DNA of 64,000 nucleotides from Arthrobacter gandavensis (GCF_009192735.1 NZ_VTFU01000002.1:724111-788110); one strand, 5' to 3'. Numbered from the stretch's first letter, positions 43,875-54,074 are shown. Made by a program: numbers and translations. The notes: generated from the sequence alone by a model not told the origin.

Positions 43875-44384
43875 AAGCGACTGGACGTAACCGCCGTCGG
43901 CGTAGTCCACCGGTTCCTGTTTGCCCGCCGGCAGGGCACGCAGCTTGCCGCGCCGCTGGACCAGTGAGGCGAGGCTGAGCTGGGCGCCGAAGGGGCGGGA
44001 TGCGGGGGGACGCTGGCCGCGGGTCAGGGTGACGACGTCGCCGGCCAGTCCGGCGGCGAAAACCCGGCTCCGGTCCGGGCTGCGCTGCTGCATGGATTCC
44101 AGTTCCGCCGAGAGTTCGGAGATCCGTGCCCGCAGTCCGGATACCTGGTTCTCCAGCTGCATGATGCGCTTGATGCCCTCCAGGGACACGCCTTCCTGGG
44201 ACAGCCGCTGGACCTCGCGGAGCATTTCGATGTCATGCTGCGAATAGCGCCGGGACCTGCCGGGTGCGCGGCTGGGCGAGACGATGCCCAGCCGGTCATA
44301 CTGCCGCAGCGTTTGAGGGTGCATGTCCGCCAGTTCCGCGGCAACGGAGATCACAAAAATAGGCGCATTGACATCGATGCCCAT
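43872..44384 (-). CDS. hspR: Heat shock repressor HspR (MerR family)
   Basis: The 170-aa protein has a MerR-type HTH and wing (about 10-80: FVISVAAELADMHPQTLRQYDRLGIVSPSR and GRSRRYSQHDIEML in parts), then a coiled coil. HspR represses heat shock genes by binding HAIR elements (CTTGAGT-N7-ACTCAAG) with DnaK as corepressor. HAIR elements are present here at dnaK (two) and clpB (one). It is the last gene of dnaK-grpE-dnaJ-hspR. GGAGG precedes the ATG. The tail beyond residue 110 is Pro/Arg-rich and specific to this lineage. Confidence 0.95.
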   Translation of the reverse strand: MGIDVNAPIFVISVAAELADMHPQTLRQYDRLGIVSPSRAPGRSRRYSQHDIEMLREVQRLSQEGVSLEGIKRIMQLENQVSGLRARISELSAELESMQQRSPDRSRVFAAGLAGDVVTLTRGQRPPASRPFGAQLSLASLVQRRGKLRALPAGKQEPVDYADGGYVQSL

Positions 44385-44468
44385 TGTTCCTCCTTGACAG
44401 CAGTTGAAGTAGTAACGATAACCCGGTTAGGCTCCCGGGGCACGGGAAGCCTAACCGTGTCAGCGCCG

Positions 44469-45464
44469 CTAGAGCCTGGCTTTGGACGCCAGACCTGCCC
44501 GCGGGTCCTCACCCTTGGTGGCCTCGGCGAAGGCCTCGACCGCTGCCCGGGCATCCTTGTTCAGGTGGGAGGGAACGGCGACGTCGATGGTCACCAGCAG
44601 ATCGCCGTCGCCCTTTGACGTGTGCACGCCCCGGCCTTTGACCCGCAGGGTGCGTCCGGAGGGAGTTCCGGCCGGCACCTTGAGCTTGACCTTGTCCGAC
44701 GTCAGGGTCGGAACCTCAATGGTGGCTCCGAGTGCGGCTTCCGGGAAGCTCACCGGCACATGGATGCGGATGTTGTTTCCGTCGCGGACAAAGAAGTCAT
44801 GCGGGGTGACGTTCACCGTCACCATCAGGTCCCCGTTGCCGGCGGCGCCGGGCTGGCCCTTGCCGCGGACCCGGATCTTCTGCCCGTCCTTGACCCCCGC
44901 CGGCACGCGGACCTCAACAACTTCGCCGCTGGGTTCCCGCAGTCCAATAACCGTTCCGTTGATGGAACCGGCGAAGGAGATGGTGGTGCTGGCAGTGCGG
45001 TCGGCACCCTTCTGCGGCGGAGCCGAGCCAAATCCGCCGCCGAAACCGCCCCCGCCGAACAGGTCCGCGAATTCGGGCGGGATGTTGCTGCCGCCGCCGG
45101 TGCTGTACGTCGTGCGGCGGCCGCCGGGACGGGCACCTTGGCCGAACAGGCCTCCAAAGAGGTCCTCGAATCCGGCACCGCCGCCGGGGCCGGCACCGCC
45201 GGGACCACCGGCAGAGAACCTGGCACCGCTGCCCATCGCACGGATCGCGTCATACTGCTGGCGCTCTTCCGCGTCGGAAAGCACCGAGTACGCCTCGGAC
45301 AGATCCTTGAACATCCGCTCGGCGTTGGCGTCGTCCTGGTTCTGGTCCGGATGGTACTTGCGCGCCAGCTTCCGATAGGCCTTCTTGATATCGGCTTCCG
45401 ACGCGTCCTTCGGGACACCCAGAATCTTGTAAAAATCCTTATCGACCCAATCCTGACTAGCCAA
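44469..45464 (-). CDS. dnaJ: DnaJ-family co-chaperone without zinc finger (CbpA-like)
   Basis: The 331-aa protein has a J domain with HPD at residues 38-40, a long Gly/Phe-rich linker, and two C-terminal substrate-binding beta domains. It contains no cysteine, so it lacks the CxxCxGxG zinc finger of standard DnaJ and resembles CbpA/class II proteins. It stimulates DnaK ATPase. The start is TTG 45464, with AAGGGGA upstream. It lies in the dnaK operon but behind a terminator. A separate DnaJ with zinc finger probably exists elsewhere in the genome. Confidence 0.9.
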   Translation of the reverse strand: MASQDWVDKDFYKILGVPKDASEADIKKAYRKLARKYHPDQNQDDANAERMFKDLSEAYSVLSDAEERQQYDAIRAMGSGARFSAGGPGGAGPGGGAGFEDLFGGLFGQGARPGGRRTTYSTGGGSNIPPEFADLFGGGGFGGGFGSAPPQKGADRTASTTISFAGSINGTVIGLREPSGEVVEVRVPAGVKDGQKIRVRGKGQPGAAGNGDLMVTVNVTPHDFFVRDGNNIRIHVPVSFPEAALGATIEVPTLTSDKVKLKVPAGTPSGRTLRVKGRGVHTSKGDGDLLVTIDVAVPSHLNKDARAAVEAFAEATKGEDPRAGLASKARL

Positions 45465-45543
45465 TTGGTGTCCCCTTCCATAAATTACTGCTCCTGCCCG
45501 CAACCGGCGTGGGTCACGGACGGACGTGCCTTGCTGAAAAAGA

Positions 45544-45579
45544 GGTGCCCGGGGCCGCCTCGCGACGGCCCCGGGCACC
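45544..45579 (-). terminator. Intra-operon terminator between grpE and dnaJ
   Basis: A perfect 14-bp stem (45544-45557 with 45566-45579) with an 8-nt loop is followed on the minus strand by TCTTTTTC. It can separate dnaK-grpE from dnaJ-hspR expression. Confidence 0.82.
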
Positions 45580-45584
45580 CGCTG

Positions 45585-46211
45585 TTACTGCTCCGGAACG
45601 GAGACGATAACCTGTGCCGCCCGCAGCACCCTGTCGTTGGCCTTGTAGCCAACCCGCAGGACCTGCGTCACGGTGTCAAACGTTACGTCTGCGCTCTGCT
45701 GCTGGATCAGCGCTTCGTGGATGTTGGGATCAAATTCGACCCCCACCTCGTCGATCCGCGTCAGGCCGTACGTCTTCAGCGTGTTTTCCAGCTTGTTGGC
45801 GATCGAGGCAAACGGTCCGTCGGCCAGATCACCGTGCTGGCGTGCGGCGTCGATGTCGTCCAGGACCGGCATCACCGAGTTCAGCACTCCGATGACAGCC
45901 ATTTCCCGTGCAACATCGCGGTCGCGCTCCACCCGCCTGCGGTAGTTGACGTACTCCGCCTGCAGACGCAGCAGGTCATTGCGCAGCTCCGCAGCTTCCG
46001 GTGAAGCCGCTTCCTGCGGCTGCTCCGGCATGTCGGCGCTGTTCAGGATCTGCTCGGCCTGGGCCAGGGCATCCCCGTCGGCACCGGCGCCGGAAGCCTC
46101 CGGCGCCTCTGCCGATCCCGCGTCCGGGGCGCCGGACTCCGCCGGCTGACCGGCGGGGTCCTGCTCTTCGGGGTTGGGGTTTTCGTTAGGGAATTCGTTC
46201 GCTGCCGCCAT
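45585..46211 (-). CDS. grpE: Nucleotide exchange factor GrpE
   Basis: The 208-aa protein has a long acidic, disordered N terminus (about 1-65), a coiled-coil segment (NDLLRLQAEYVNYRRRVERDR), and the C-terminal beta domain with ...VGVEFDPNIHEAL and ...VLRAAQVIVS. GrpE releases ADP from DnaK. It starts two bases after the dnaK stop, and is co-transcribed with it. A terminator directly follows its stop. No unusual feature is seen apart from the extended N terminus, which is typical of actinobacteria. Confidence 0.95.
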   Translation of the reverse strand: MAAANEFPNENPNPEEQDPAGQPAESGAPDAGSAEAPEASGAGADGDALAQAEQILNSADMPEQPQEAASPEAAELRNDLLRLQAEYVNYRRRVERDRDVAREMAVIGVLNSVMPVLDDIDAARQHGDLADGPFASIANKLENTLKTYGLTRIDEVGVEFDPNIHEALIQQQSADVTFDTVTQVLRVGYKANDRVLRAAQVIVSVPEQ

Positions 46212-46213
46212 GA

Positions 46214-48136
<1,923 letters not shown>

Positions 48137-48155
48137 TTATCCATCCGCAGGCCGT

Positions 48156-48176
48156 CTTGAGCCTTCTGCACTCAAC
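48156..48176 (-). promoter_or_regulatory. HAIR operator 2 (proximal) of dnaK
   Basis: CTTGAGC-N7-ACTCAAC matches HAIR at 12 of 14 arm positions. It begins just inside the -10 hexamer and covers the expected transcription start. Confidence 0.88.
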
Positions 48177-48202
48177 TTTACTCAGGGCTTTCCCTTTGTC
48201 AA
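48175..48202 (-). promoter_or_regulatory. dnaK promoter
   Basis: On the minus strand a consensus TTGACA (48197-48202) and TAAAGT (48175-48180) are separated by 16 bp. It is flanked by HAIR 1 upstream and HAIR 2 at the -10. Confidence 0.75.
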
Positions 48203-48206
48203 CAAA

Positions 48207-48227
48207 GTTGAGTCGAAAGGACTCAAC
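48207..48227 (-). promoter_or_regulatory. HAIR operator 1 (distal) of dnaK
   Basis: GTTGAGT-N7-ACTCAAC is a perfect 7-bp-arm inverted repeat and matches HAIR at 12 of 14 arm positions. It lies directly upstream of the -35. Confidence 0.9.
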
Positions 48228-48777
48228 CTTGAACTTTTGGGGCGTGCGGTCTTGACGGGCCGGCGGGATGGCCGGAGCCGTCGGACCCGGCGGGGCGCCG
48301 CCGGCCCGGGCGGGACAACAGGAGGTACCCCAGCAGTGCCAGCCCCCACAGCAGGAACAGCGGATCCCACAGCCAGGAGTGGCCTTCCATGGCCGGCCGG
48401 TCGTATCCGTCATCCGGGGACACCAGTCCAGCCAGCACTGCGTTGCCCACCACGGTGTTGGCGCCGCCATAGAGGACCAGCAGCAGTGCGCCCGCCCAGC
48501 TCAGACCCCGCCATAGCTTTTCCCGGCGAAGCCGCCCGTTCGCCATGGTGACAGGGACAACGGCTGCTGCGGTCTTCGCGGCGGCAACAAGGCCCAGACC
48601 GAGCCCGGTCAGCAGCGGGTATCCGGCGGACAGCCGCACCGCCTCCGGACCCACCGTGTCCAGCAGCCAGGAGCCGCCGAGCGCCCAATAAAGGCTGAAC
48701 AGGGCATGCACGATGCCGGCGGCGCACGCGGTCCACACGCACAGGCGCGCCGCCCGCTCCCGGCGAAGCGATCCCAT
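48223..48777 (-). CDS. DUF3995-like polytopic membrane protein
   Basis: The 184-aa protein has about four membrane helices. The first contains AGIVHALFSLYWALGGSWLLDT, resembling DUF3995 (H..YWALGG). Function is unknown. Its 3' end runs into the dnaK promoter region and overlaps HAIR 1 by five bases. The start at 48777 has GAGGGG six bases upstream. An adjacent 16-bp tandem duplication creates a second, out-of-frame start with the same ribosome site. Confidence 0.72.
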   Translation of the reverse strand: MGSLRRERAARLCVWTACAAGIVHALFSLYWALGGSWLLDTVGPEAVRLSAGYPLLTGLGLGLVAAAKTAAAVVPVTMANGRLRREKLWRGLSWAGALLLVLYGGANTVVGNAVLAGLVSPDDGYDRPAMEGHSWLWDPLFLLWGLALLGYLLLSRPGRRRPAGSDGSGHPAGPSRPHAPKVQG

Positions 48778-48804
48778 GGCAAACCCCTCCCATGGCAAAC
48801 CCCT
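48773..48804 (-). repeat. 16-bp tandem duplication of a ribosome site and start codon
   Basis: CCCATGGCAAACCCCT occurs twice in direct succession. On the minus strand each copy reads as AGGGG, six bases, ATG. The upstream start is out of frame by one base with the DUF3995-like gene. Confidence 0.85.
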
Positions 48805-48869
48805 CAGGAAAGCGGCAGGAACCGCCCTCCGGCAAACATCGTCCCAACGGGCCGGGGCCGGCACAAGGC

Positions 48870-48915
48870 TCCCATCCCCTTCCCCTCCCCCTCCCCTCCC
48901 CCTCCCCCCTTCCCG
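48870..48915. repeat. C/T-rich (polypyrimidine) tract
   Basis: About 45 bases on the plus strand are almost purely C and T, so the minus strand is polypurine. Such tracts can slip or form triplexes. It lies between two divergent genes. Confidence 0.7.
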
Positions 48916-48968
48916 GGGCCGGCGCGACACACACCGCAAACTCCGTCCGATACCGCCCGCAGTCCGCG

Positions 48969-48974
48969 TATCCT
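48969..48974 (+). promoter_or_regulatory. -10 element for a leaderless methyltransferase transcript
   Basis: TATCCT is followed by seven bases and ATG 48982, with no ribosome site. Confidence 0.5.
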
Positions 48975-48981
48975 CCTTCCT

Positions 48982-49785
48982 ATGGCTCCCGAACAGTATT
49001 CGCACGGCCACCACAGCAGCGTGGTCGGTGCCCACGCCGCCCGGACCGCCGCGGATTCCGCCGCGTATCTGCTTCCGTTCCTGGAACCCGGCATGGCAGT
49101 ACTGGATGTGGGGTGCGGGCCGGGCAGCATCACGGCGGATCTGGCAAACCTCGTGGAGCCGGGACCGGTCACGGGGCTGGACCAGTCCGAGGATGTGGTG
49201 GCATCAGCGCGGGAACTGGCTGCGTCACGGGGGCTCACCAATATCTCCTTTACCGCCGGCAATGTGTACGACCTGGACTATCCGGACGGGACCTTCGACG
49301 TCGTCCACGCCCACCAGGTCCTCCAGCATCTGGCCGATCCCGTGGCGGCACTGCGCGAAATGCGAAGAGTCGCCCGGCCCGGCGGCCTGGTTGCGGTGCG
49401 CGACGCCGATTACTCCGGGATGAGCTGGTATCCCGAGCTTCCCGAGCTCGCGGAATGGATGGACATTTACCAGCAGATCGCCCGCGGCAACGCTGCTCAG
49501 CCGGATGCGGGCCGGCGGCTGATGGCCTGGACGCTGGAAGCGGGTTTCACGGAGTTTGAGCCCTCCGCATCAAGCTGGCTCTACGCCACCGAGGAGCGCC
49601 GGGCCTGGTTTGGCGGAGGTTGGGCGGACCGGGTGCTGCATTCGGCTTTTGCCGGGCAGGCACTGGACCGCGGGCTGGCCGACCAGGCGGGACTGGAACG
49701 GATTGCCGCGGGCTGGCGGCGCTGGGCCCAGGCCCCCGACGGCTGGTTCCTGCTGCCCTCGGGAGAGGTGATCGCCTGGGCCTGA
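48982..49785 (+). CDS. SAM-dependent methyltransferase (UbiE-like)
   Basis: The 267-aa protein shows VLDVGCGPGSITADLA (motif I), GLDQSEDVV (motif II), FDVVHAHQVLQHLADP and ARPGGLVAVRDADYSG (post-I and III). This is the arrangement of the UbiE/COQ5-like class. The substrate is unknown. A TATCCT -10 gives a leaderless message. The phosphatase gene follows 54 bases later with its own -10. Confidence 0.86.
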   Translation: MAPEQYSHGHHSSVVGAHAARTAADSAAYLLPFLEPGMAVLDVGCGPGSITADLANLVEPGPVTGLDQSEDVVASARELAASRGLTNISFTAGNVYDLDYPDGTFDVVHAHQVLQHLADPVAALREMRRVARPGGLVAVRDADYSGMSWYPELPELAEWMDIYQQIARGNAAQPDAGRRLMAWTLEAGFTEFEPSASSWLYATEERRAWFGGGWADRVLHSAFAGQALDRGLADQAGLERIAAGWRRWAQAPDGWFLLPSGEVIAWA

Positions 49786-49827
49786 CCCCGGCGGCGGCAA
49801 CGGGCCGGGGCCGCGTGATGGACTGGG

Positions 49828-49833
49828 TAGGCT
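49828..49833 (+). promoter_or_regulatory. -10 element for a leaderless phosphatase transcript
   Basis: TAGGCT is followed by six bases and ATG 49840. The intervening GGGAGG touches the ATG, which is too close to act as a ribosome site. Confidence 0.58.
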
Positions 49834-49839
49834 GGGAGG

Positions 49840-50361
49840 ATGTACCGCATCAGCGCCGTCTGCACGGGCAACATCTGCCGCTCGCCCATGGCCCAGTTCT
49901 GCCTCACCCGCGCTTTTAACGACGCCGGACTTGGCTCCCGCGTCAGGGTAACCTCGGCCGGCGTCACCGGATGGGAAGCGGGCCGCCCCATGGACGACCG
50001 GACCAAGACCGAGCTGCTCAAGCACGGATTCCCGGCAGTGGAGATTGAACCCTTCCGCGCACAGGCCTTCGAGCCGGAAGAGTTCTCCGCCCTCGACCTG
50101 ATCCTGGCCCTTGATTACGGGCATCTGCTGGAACTCCAAGACCGGGCTCCCTCGCCGGCTGACCGGAAGAAAATCCGCCTGCTCCGCAGCTTCGATCCCG
50201 CCGCCGCGGGTCTTGCCCCGGAGCAGCTGGGCATCGAGGACCCCTGGTACGGCGACATGAGGGACTTCGATTCCTCCTACGCCCTGATTACGGCAGCAGT
50301 GCCGGGCGTGGTGCAGCACGTTGCCGCCGTCCTGGACACCGCTTCCGGCGCCGGAAGTTGA
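49840..50361 (+). CDS. Low-molecular-weight protein-tyrosine phosphatase
   Basis: The 173-aa enzyme has the P-loop VCTGNICRSPMA, with catalytic Cys8 and Arg14 (CX5R), and the general acid Asp134 in EDPWYGD. These phosphatases dephosphorylate protein tyrosines, and in actinobacteria are often linked to polysaccharide synthesis or signalling (PtpA-like). The start is a leaderless ATG. The stop overlaps the next start (TGATG), so the kinase-PabB fusion is co-expressed. Substrate is unknown. Confidence 0.93.
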   Translation: MYRISAVCTGNICRSPMAQFCLTRAFNDAGLGSRVRVTSAGVTGWEAGRPMDDRTKTELLKHGFPAVEIEPFRAQAFEPEEFSALDLILALDYGHLLELQDRAPSPADRKKIRLLRSFDPAAAGLAPEQLGIEDPWYGDMRDFDSSYALITAAVPGVVQHVAAVLDTASGAGS

Positions 50362-52502
50362 TGCCTCCGCCTGCGCCCTCAGGGATGGCAGCAGTCCCAC
50401 CCGTGATGATCGCGGTGGACGGCTTCTCCGGGGCGGGAAAGACCACCCTGGCCATTGAGCTGGCGGCTGCCCTGCGCGCCCACCACCGGGTGGCCCTGTT
50501 CCACCTCGAGGACATCTATCCCGGATGGGACGGACTGGCGGACGGCATCGCCTACTACGCCGGGCAGGTCGCCGCACCCCTGGCCGCAGGGCACCGGGCA
50601 TCTTGGCAGGCGTGGGACTGGGAGGTCGGCCGCTATGGAGAGGCCCGCTGCACCGAACCCGCCGAAATCATGATCTTCGAGGGCGTGGGAGCATCAGCCG
50701 CCGCCGCTGAACACCTGCTCGACGCCACCGTGTGGGTGCATGCACCCGCCGAACTGCGCCGGGAGCAGGCACTGGAACGCGACGGCGAAACCTACGCCCC
50801 GCACTGGGAGCGGTGGGCGGCGCAGGAACGATCCTGGGCCGCCGGGGATCCGGCCGCCGCACGCGCGGACATCACAGTAAACCGGCAGCACCATTCCGGA
50901 GCCCCGGGGGATGCGGCCGGATACGTCCTGCGGGCCCTGGGCGAGCTGGAGCTGCCCAGGCTGCACCCGTCACCTGCGGGATCCCCAGCAGCATCACTGG
51001 TTGCTGACCGGCTGGATCTGCGGGCCGATCCGGCAGACCTGTTCGCCGCCCTGTACGGGGACTCGCCGCGGGCCGTCTGGCTGGACAGCTCCAGCGCCGC
51101 CACAGCTGCTCCATCCGATGCAGCCAGCGTGCCCGACGGCTCCGGCGAGTCCGGCGCAGCCCATATCTCCGCCCGCAGCCGGTTCAGCATCATGGCCGAC
51201 GACGGCGGGGCGCTGGGCCGGTACGCCGAGCACCGCAGCGGGGTCACCACCGTGGTGTCCGGCCCGGTGACGCTGTCCCGGACCGGACCGTTTTTCCAGT
51301 GGCTGGACCTGGTGTGGGGCGGAAACACCGTCGCTGTTCCCGCTGCCTATCCGTGCGGATTCGCCCTGGGCTGGATCGGTTTTTTGGGGTACGAACTCAA
51401 GCGAGAAACCGGCGGCGCCGATCTTCCGGCGGCCGGGGACGCCGCGCCGGACGCAGCCCTGCTGTTTGCGGGCCGCGCCGTGGTGCTGGACCACGAGCTG
51501 CAGTGCGTCTATGCGCTGACGCTGGAGGACGACGGCGGAACGTGGGCGGCCAGGGTTCAGGACGCCATGGGCGCCGCAGCCGCCGCCGGTCCGGCAGCGG
51601 GCGCGGAGCCTGCACCGGGACCGGCAACCGCGCCCTCCGCAGCGGCGACCGGCCCTCAGTTCACGGTCCGGGACAGCCGGGCGTCGTATCTGGACAAGGT
51701 CCGGTCTGCGCAGCGGGAAATAGCGGACGGCAACTCGTACGAGGTCTGCCTGACCACAGCGCTGAGCGCCCGGTTACCGCAGGCCCCGGACAACGCGGAG
51801 CTGCTGGACCTGTACCGGGCTCTCCGGCGGCGAAGCCCGGCGCCGTTCGCCTCCCTGCTGCGGTTCGGCAGCTTCTGCCTCGCCGGGACATCGCCCGAAC
51901 GGTTCCTGTCCATGGACGCCGCCGGGCTGATGCGCGCCGAGCCCATCAAGGGGACCCGGCCCCGCGGCCGCACAGCGGAGGAAGACCGGATGCTGGAAGC
52001 GGACCTGGTGTCCTCGCTGAAGGATCGGGCCGAGAACATCATGATCGTGGACCTGCTGCGCAATGACCTGTCCCACCATGCCGTTCCGGGATCAGTGACG
52101 GTTCCCCGCCTGTGCGCGGTGGAAAGCTACACCACGGTCCATCAGCTGGTCAGCACCGTGGATGCCCGCCTGCTCCCCGGGGCATCGCGGGCGGAGGCAG
52201 TCGCCGCGGCCTTCCCGCCGGGCTCGATGACAGGCGCACCGAAGATCAGCACCATGGCCATCCTCGACCGGCTGGAGGAGGGTCCACGGGGCCCGTATTC
52301 CGGCGTCGCCGGCTGGTTTTCGCTCACCGGCGCCGCCGATCTCTCAGTGGTGATCCGCACCTTGGAGATACGGGGCGCATCAGTGAGGCTGGGGGTGGGC
52401 GGAGCCGTCACCTCGGATTCCGATCCCGTGGAGGAGTGGGATGAGGTCCGGGCCAAGGCCTTCGGCGTCCTCAGTGCCCTGGGGTCCCGCTTCCCCGCCT
52501 GA
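50361..52502 (+). CDS. pabB: P-loop kinase domain fused to aminodeoxychorismate synthase component I
   Basis: The 713-aa protein joins two enzymes. Residues 1-210 are a P-loop kinase-like domain with GFSGAGKT (21-28) and a lid-like FHLEDIYPGWDG segment, similar to uridine-kinase-like enzymes. Residues 220-713 are a chorismate-binding enzyme. PIKGTRPRG contains Lys530, the PabB signature (TrpE has Ala), so the product is 4-amino-4-deoxychorismate for folate. pabC lies 1.6 kb downstream. No pabA glutaminase is visible. The start overlaps the phosphatase stop by one base. The kinase substrate is unknown. Confidence 0.87.
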   Translation: MPPPAPSGMAAVPPVMIAVDGFSGAGKTTLAIELAAALRAHHRVALFHLEDIYPGWDGLADGIAYYAGQVAAPLAAGHRASWQAWDWEVGRYGEARCTEPAEIMIFEGVGASAAAAEHLLDATVWVHAPAELRREQALERDGETYAPHWERWAAQERSWAAGDPAAARADITVNRQHHSGAPGDAAGYVLRALGELELPRLHPSPAGSPAASLVADRLDLRADPADLFAALYGDSPRAVWLDSSSAATAAPSDAASVPDGSGESGAAHISARSRFSIMADDGGALGRYAEHRSGVTTVVSGPVTLSRTGPFFQWLDLVWGGNTVAVPAAYPCGFALGWIGFLGYELKRETGGADLPAAGDAAPDAALLFAGRAVVLDHELQCVYALTLEDDGGTWAARVQDAMGAAAAAGPAAGAEPAPGPATAPSAAATGPQFTVRDSRASYLDKVRSAQREIADGNSYEVCLTTALSARLPQAPDNAELLDLYRALRRRSPAPFASLLRFGSFCLAGTSPERFLSMDAAGLMRAEPIKGTRPRGRTAEEDRMLEADLVSSLKDRAENIMIVDLLRNDLSHHAVPGSVTVPRLCAVESYTTVHQLVSTVDARLLPGASRAEAVAAAFPPGSMTGAPKISTMAILDRLEEGPRGPYSGVAGWFSLTGAADLSVVIRTLEIRGASVRLGVGGAVTSDSDPVEEWDEVRAKAFGVLSALGSRFPA

Positions 52503-52529
52503 CGTTCGGTCCAGGACCGTGGCCGCGCG

Positions 52530-54005
52530 TTATTGCAGAGTGGCGGTCAGCCGGCACACATTGTCCACGTACCGCTGCCACACCGGCCGCTCCACCCATT
52601 CCGAAAGCAGCAGCTCCCGGGACATCGACCGGTAGGTGTCCTCGATCCGGCGCGTTTTCGCCACGATGTCGCCGTCGAACATCATGATGGACACTTCAAG
52701 GTTCAGCGAAAAGGACCGCATGTCCATATTGGATGAGCCGAGGACAGCCACCTCGTTATCGATGGTGAAGTGCTTGGCGTGCAGGACCAGCGGCTTCGGA
52801 TAGAGATAAATCCGAATGCCGGCCCGCAGCAGGGCTTCATAGTAGGAACGCTGCGCGTGGTCCACCAGGAACTGGTCACCCTTTTCGGAGACGAACAGCT
52901 CCACCTGGACTCCGCGCTGGGCCGCCGTCGTAATGGCGTACAGCAGTGAATCGTCCGGCACAAAGTAGGGGCTGGTGATGGAAATGCGGTCCGACGCCGA
53001 GTAAATCAGGGACGTGAAAAGCCGCAGGTTGTTTTCCGTGGTGAATCCGGGACCGCTGGGCACCACCTGGCAGGTGACGTCGCCCGGATGCGTGGTCCAC
53101 TCGTAGAGGCTGAGCTCACGTTCGAGGTTCTCGTCGGTTTCGGCATTCCAGTCCGTCGCAAAAACCACGTTGATCTCGTCAACGACCGGCCCTTCCAGGC
53201 GCGCCATCAGCTCCACCCATTTACGCCCTATACGTCGATTCCGGGGCTTCCGGTAGGACGGTTCCACGAGGTTCTGCGAACCGGTGTAGGCCACCTGACC
53301 GTCCACGACGAGGATTTTCCGGTGGTTGCGCAGGTCCGGGCGGCGCCACTGGCCGCGGGCCGGAAGGATGGGGAGCATCCGCCGCCACTGGATGTCGGTG
53401 CTGCGCAGTTCCTTGAGCAGCTTGCGGTATCCCTTCACGCGCAGGGTGCCGATGTGGTCGAACAGCAGCCGCACCCGCACTCCCCGCGCCGCGGCGTCCT
53501 TCAGCGCGGCGAAAAACTCCCGAGTGACGGCGTCATAGCTCATGATGTAGAACTCGACGTGCACATACTTCTGCGCACTCCGGACCACCTCGGTCATTTC
53601 CCTGATGGACTCGTTGTAGTCCCGCTGGAGCTCCACCTTGTTTCCGTCCAGGCTCGGGAACGACCCCAGCCTGCGGTTGAGTTCGGTGGCGGAGACCACC
53701 CACTCGGGACCGGAATAGCGGCTGCCCTCGGCCTCAAGCTCGCGGGTGTTTTCACGCACGGCCCGGTTGACTTCCGCCTGCCGCTTGACCCGGTGTTCGG
53801 ACAGCCGGAAGTTACCGAAGAGCAGGAACAGGATGATTCCCGGCACCGGCAGGAAGAAGATGCACAGCAGCCAAGCCATGGCCGTGGTGGGCCGCCGGTT
53901 GCCCGGAACCACGCCGAGCGCAATGATCCGGATCGCGTAATCCAGGATGGTCAGCGCGGTGGCTATCCAAACGGGCAGCGATGATCCAGTTAATGCCACC
54001 CACAC
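52530..54005 (-). CDS. cls: Cardiolipin synthase
   Basis: The 491-aa protein has two N-terminal membrane helices (PLDc_N, about 10-65) and two HKD phospholipase-D motifs: NHRKILVVDG with GSQN, and HAKHFTIDN with GSSNMDMRS. It condenses two phosphatidylglycerols, or uses a related reaction, to cardiolipin at the membrane. Start GTG 54005 is supported by GGGAG six bases upstream. It diverges from pabC across a short spacer with a 10-bp inverted repeat. Confidence 0.93.
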   Translation of the reverse strand: MWVALTGSSLPVWIATALTILDYAIRIIALGVVPGNRRPTTAMAWLLCIFFLPVPGIILFLLFGNFRLSEHRVKRQAEVNRAVRENTRELEAEGSRYSGPEWVVSATELNRRLGSFPSLDGNKVELQRDYNESIREMTEVVRSAQKYVHVEFYIMSYDAVTREFFAALKDAAARGVRVRLLFDHIGTLRVKGYRKLLKELRSTDIQWRRMLPILPARGQWRRPDLRNHRKILVVDGQVAYTGSQNLVEPSYRKPRNRRIGRKWVELMARLEGPVVDEINVVFATDWNAETDENLERELSLYEWTTHPGDVTCQVVPSGPGFTTENNLRLFTSLIYSASDRISITSPYFVPDDSLLYAITTAAQRGVQVELFVSEKGDQFLVDHAQRSYYEALLRAGIRIYLYPKPLVLHAKHFTIDNEVAVLGSSNMDMRSFSLNLEVSIMMFDGDIVAKTRRIEDTYRSMSRELLLSEWVERPVWQRYVDNVCRLTATLQ

Positions 54006-54035
54006 ACGACGCTCCCATCAGCTGATACGTAACCT

Positions 54036-54070
54036 CCAGCCTAGTCTGCCCCACCGGCAAACTAGGCTGG
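54036..54070. promoter_or_regulatory. 10-bp inverted repeat with mirrored -10 elements between cls and pabC
   Basis: CCAGCCTAGT (54036-54045) and ACTAGGCTGG (54061-54070) are exact inverted copies 15 bases apart. Each contains TAGGCT read outward. On the plus strand it is the -10 of leaderless pabC. The other copy can serve cls. Confidence 0.6.
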
Positions 54071-54074
54071 GCAC

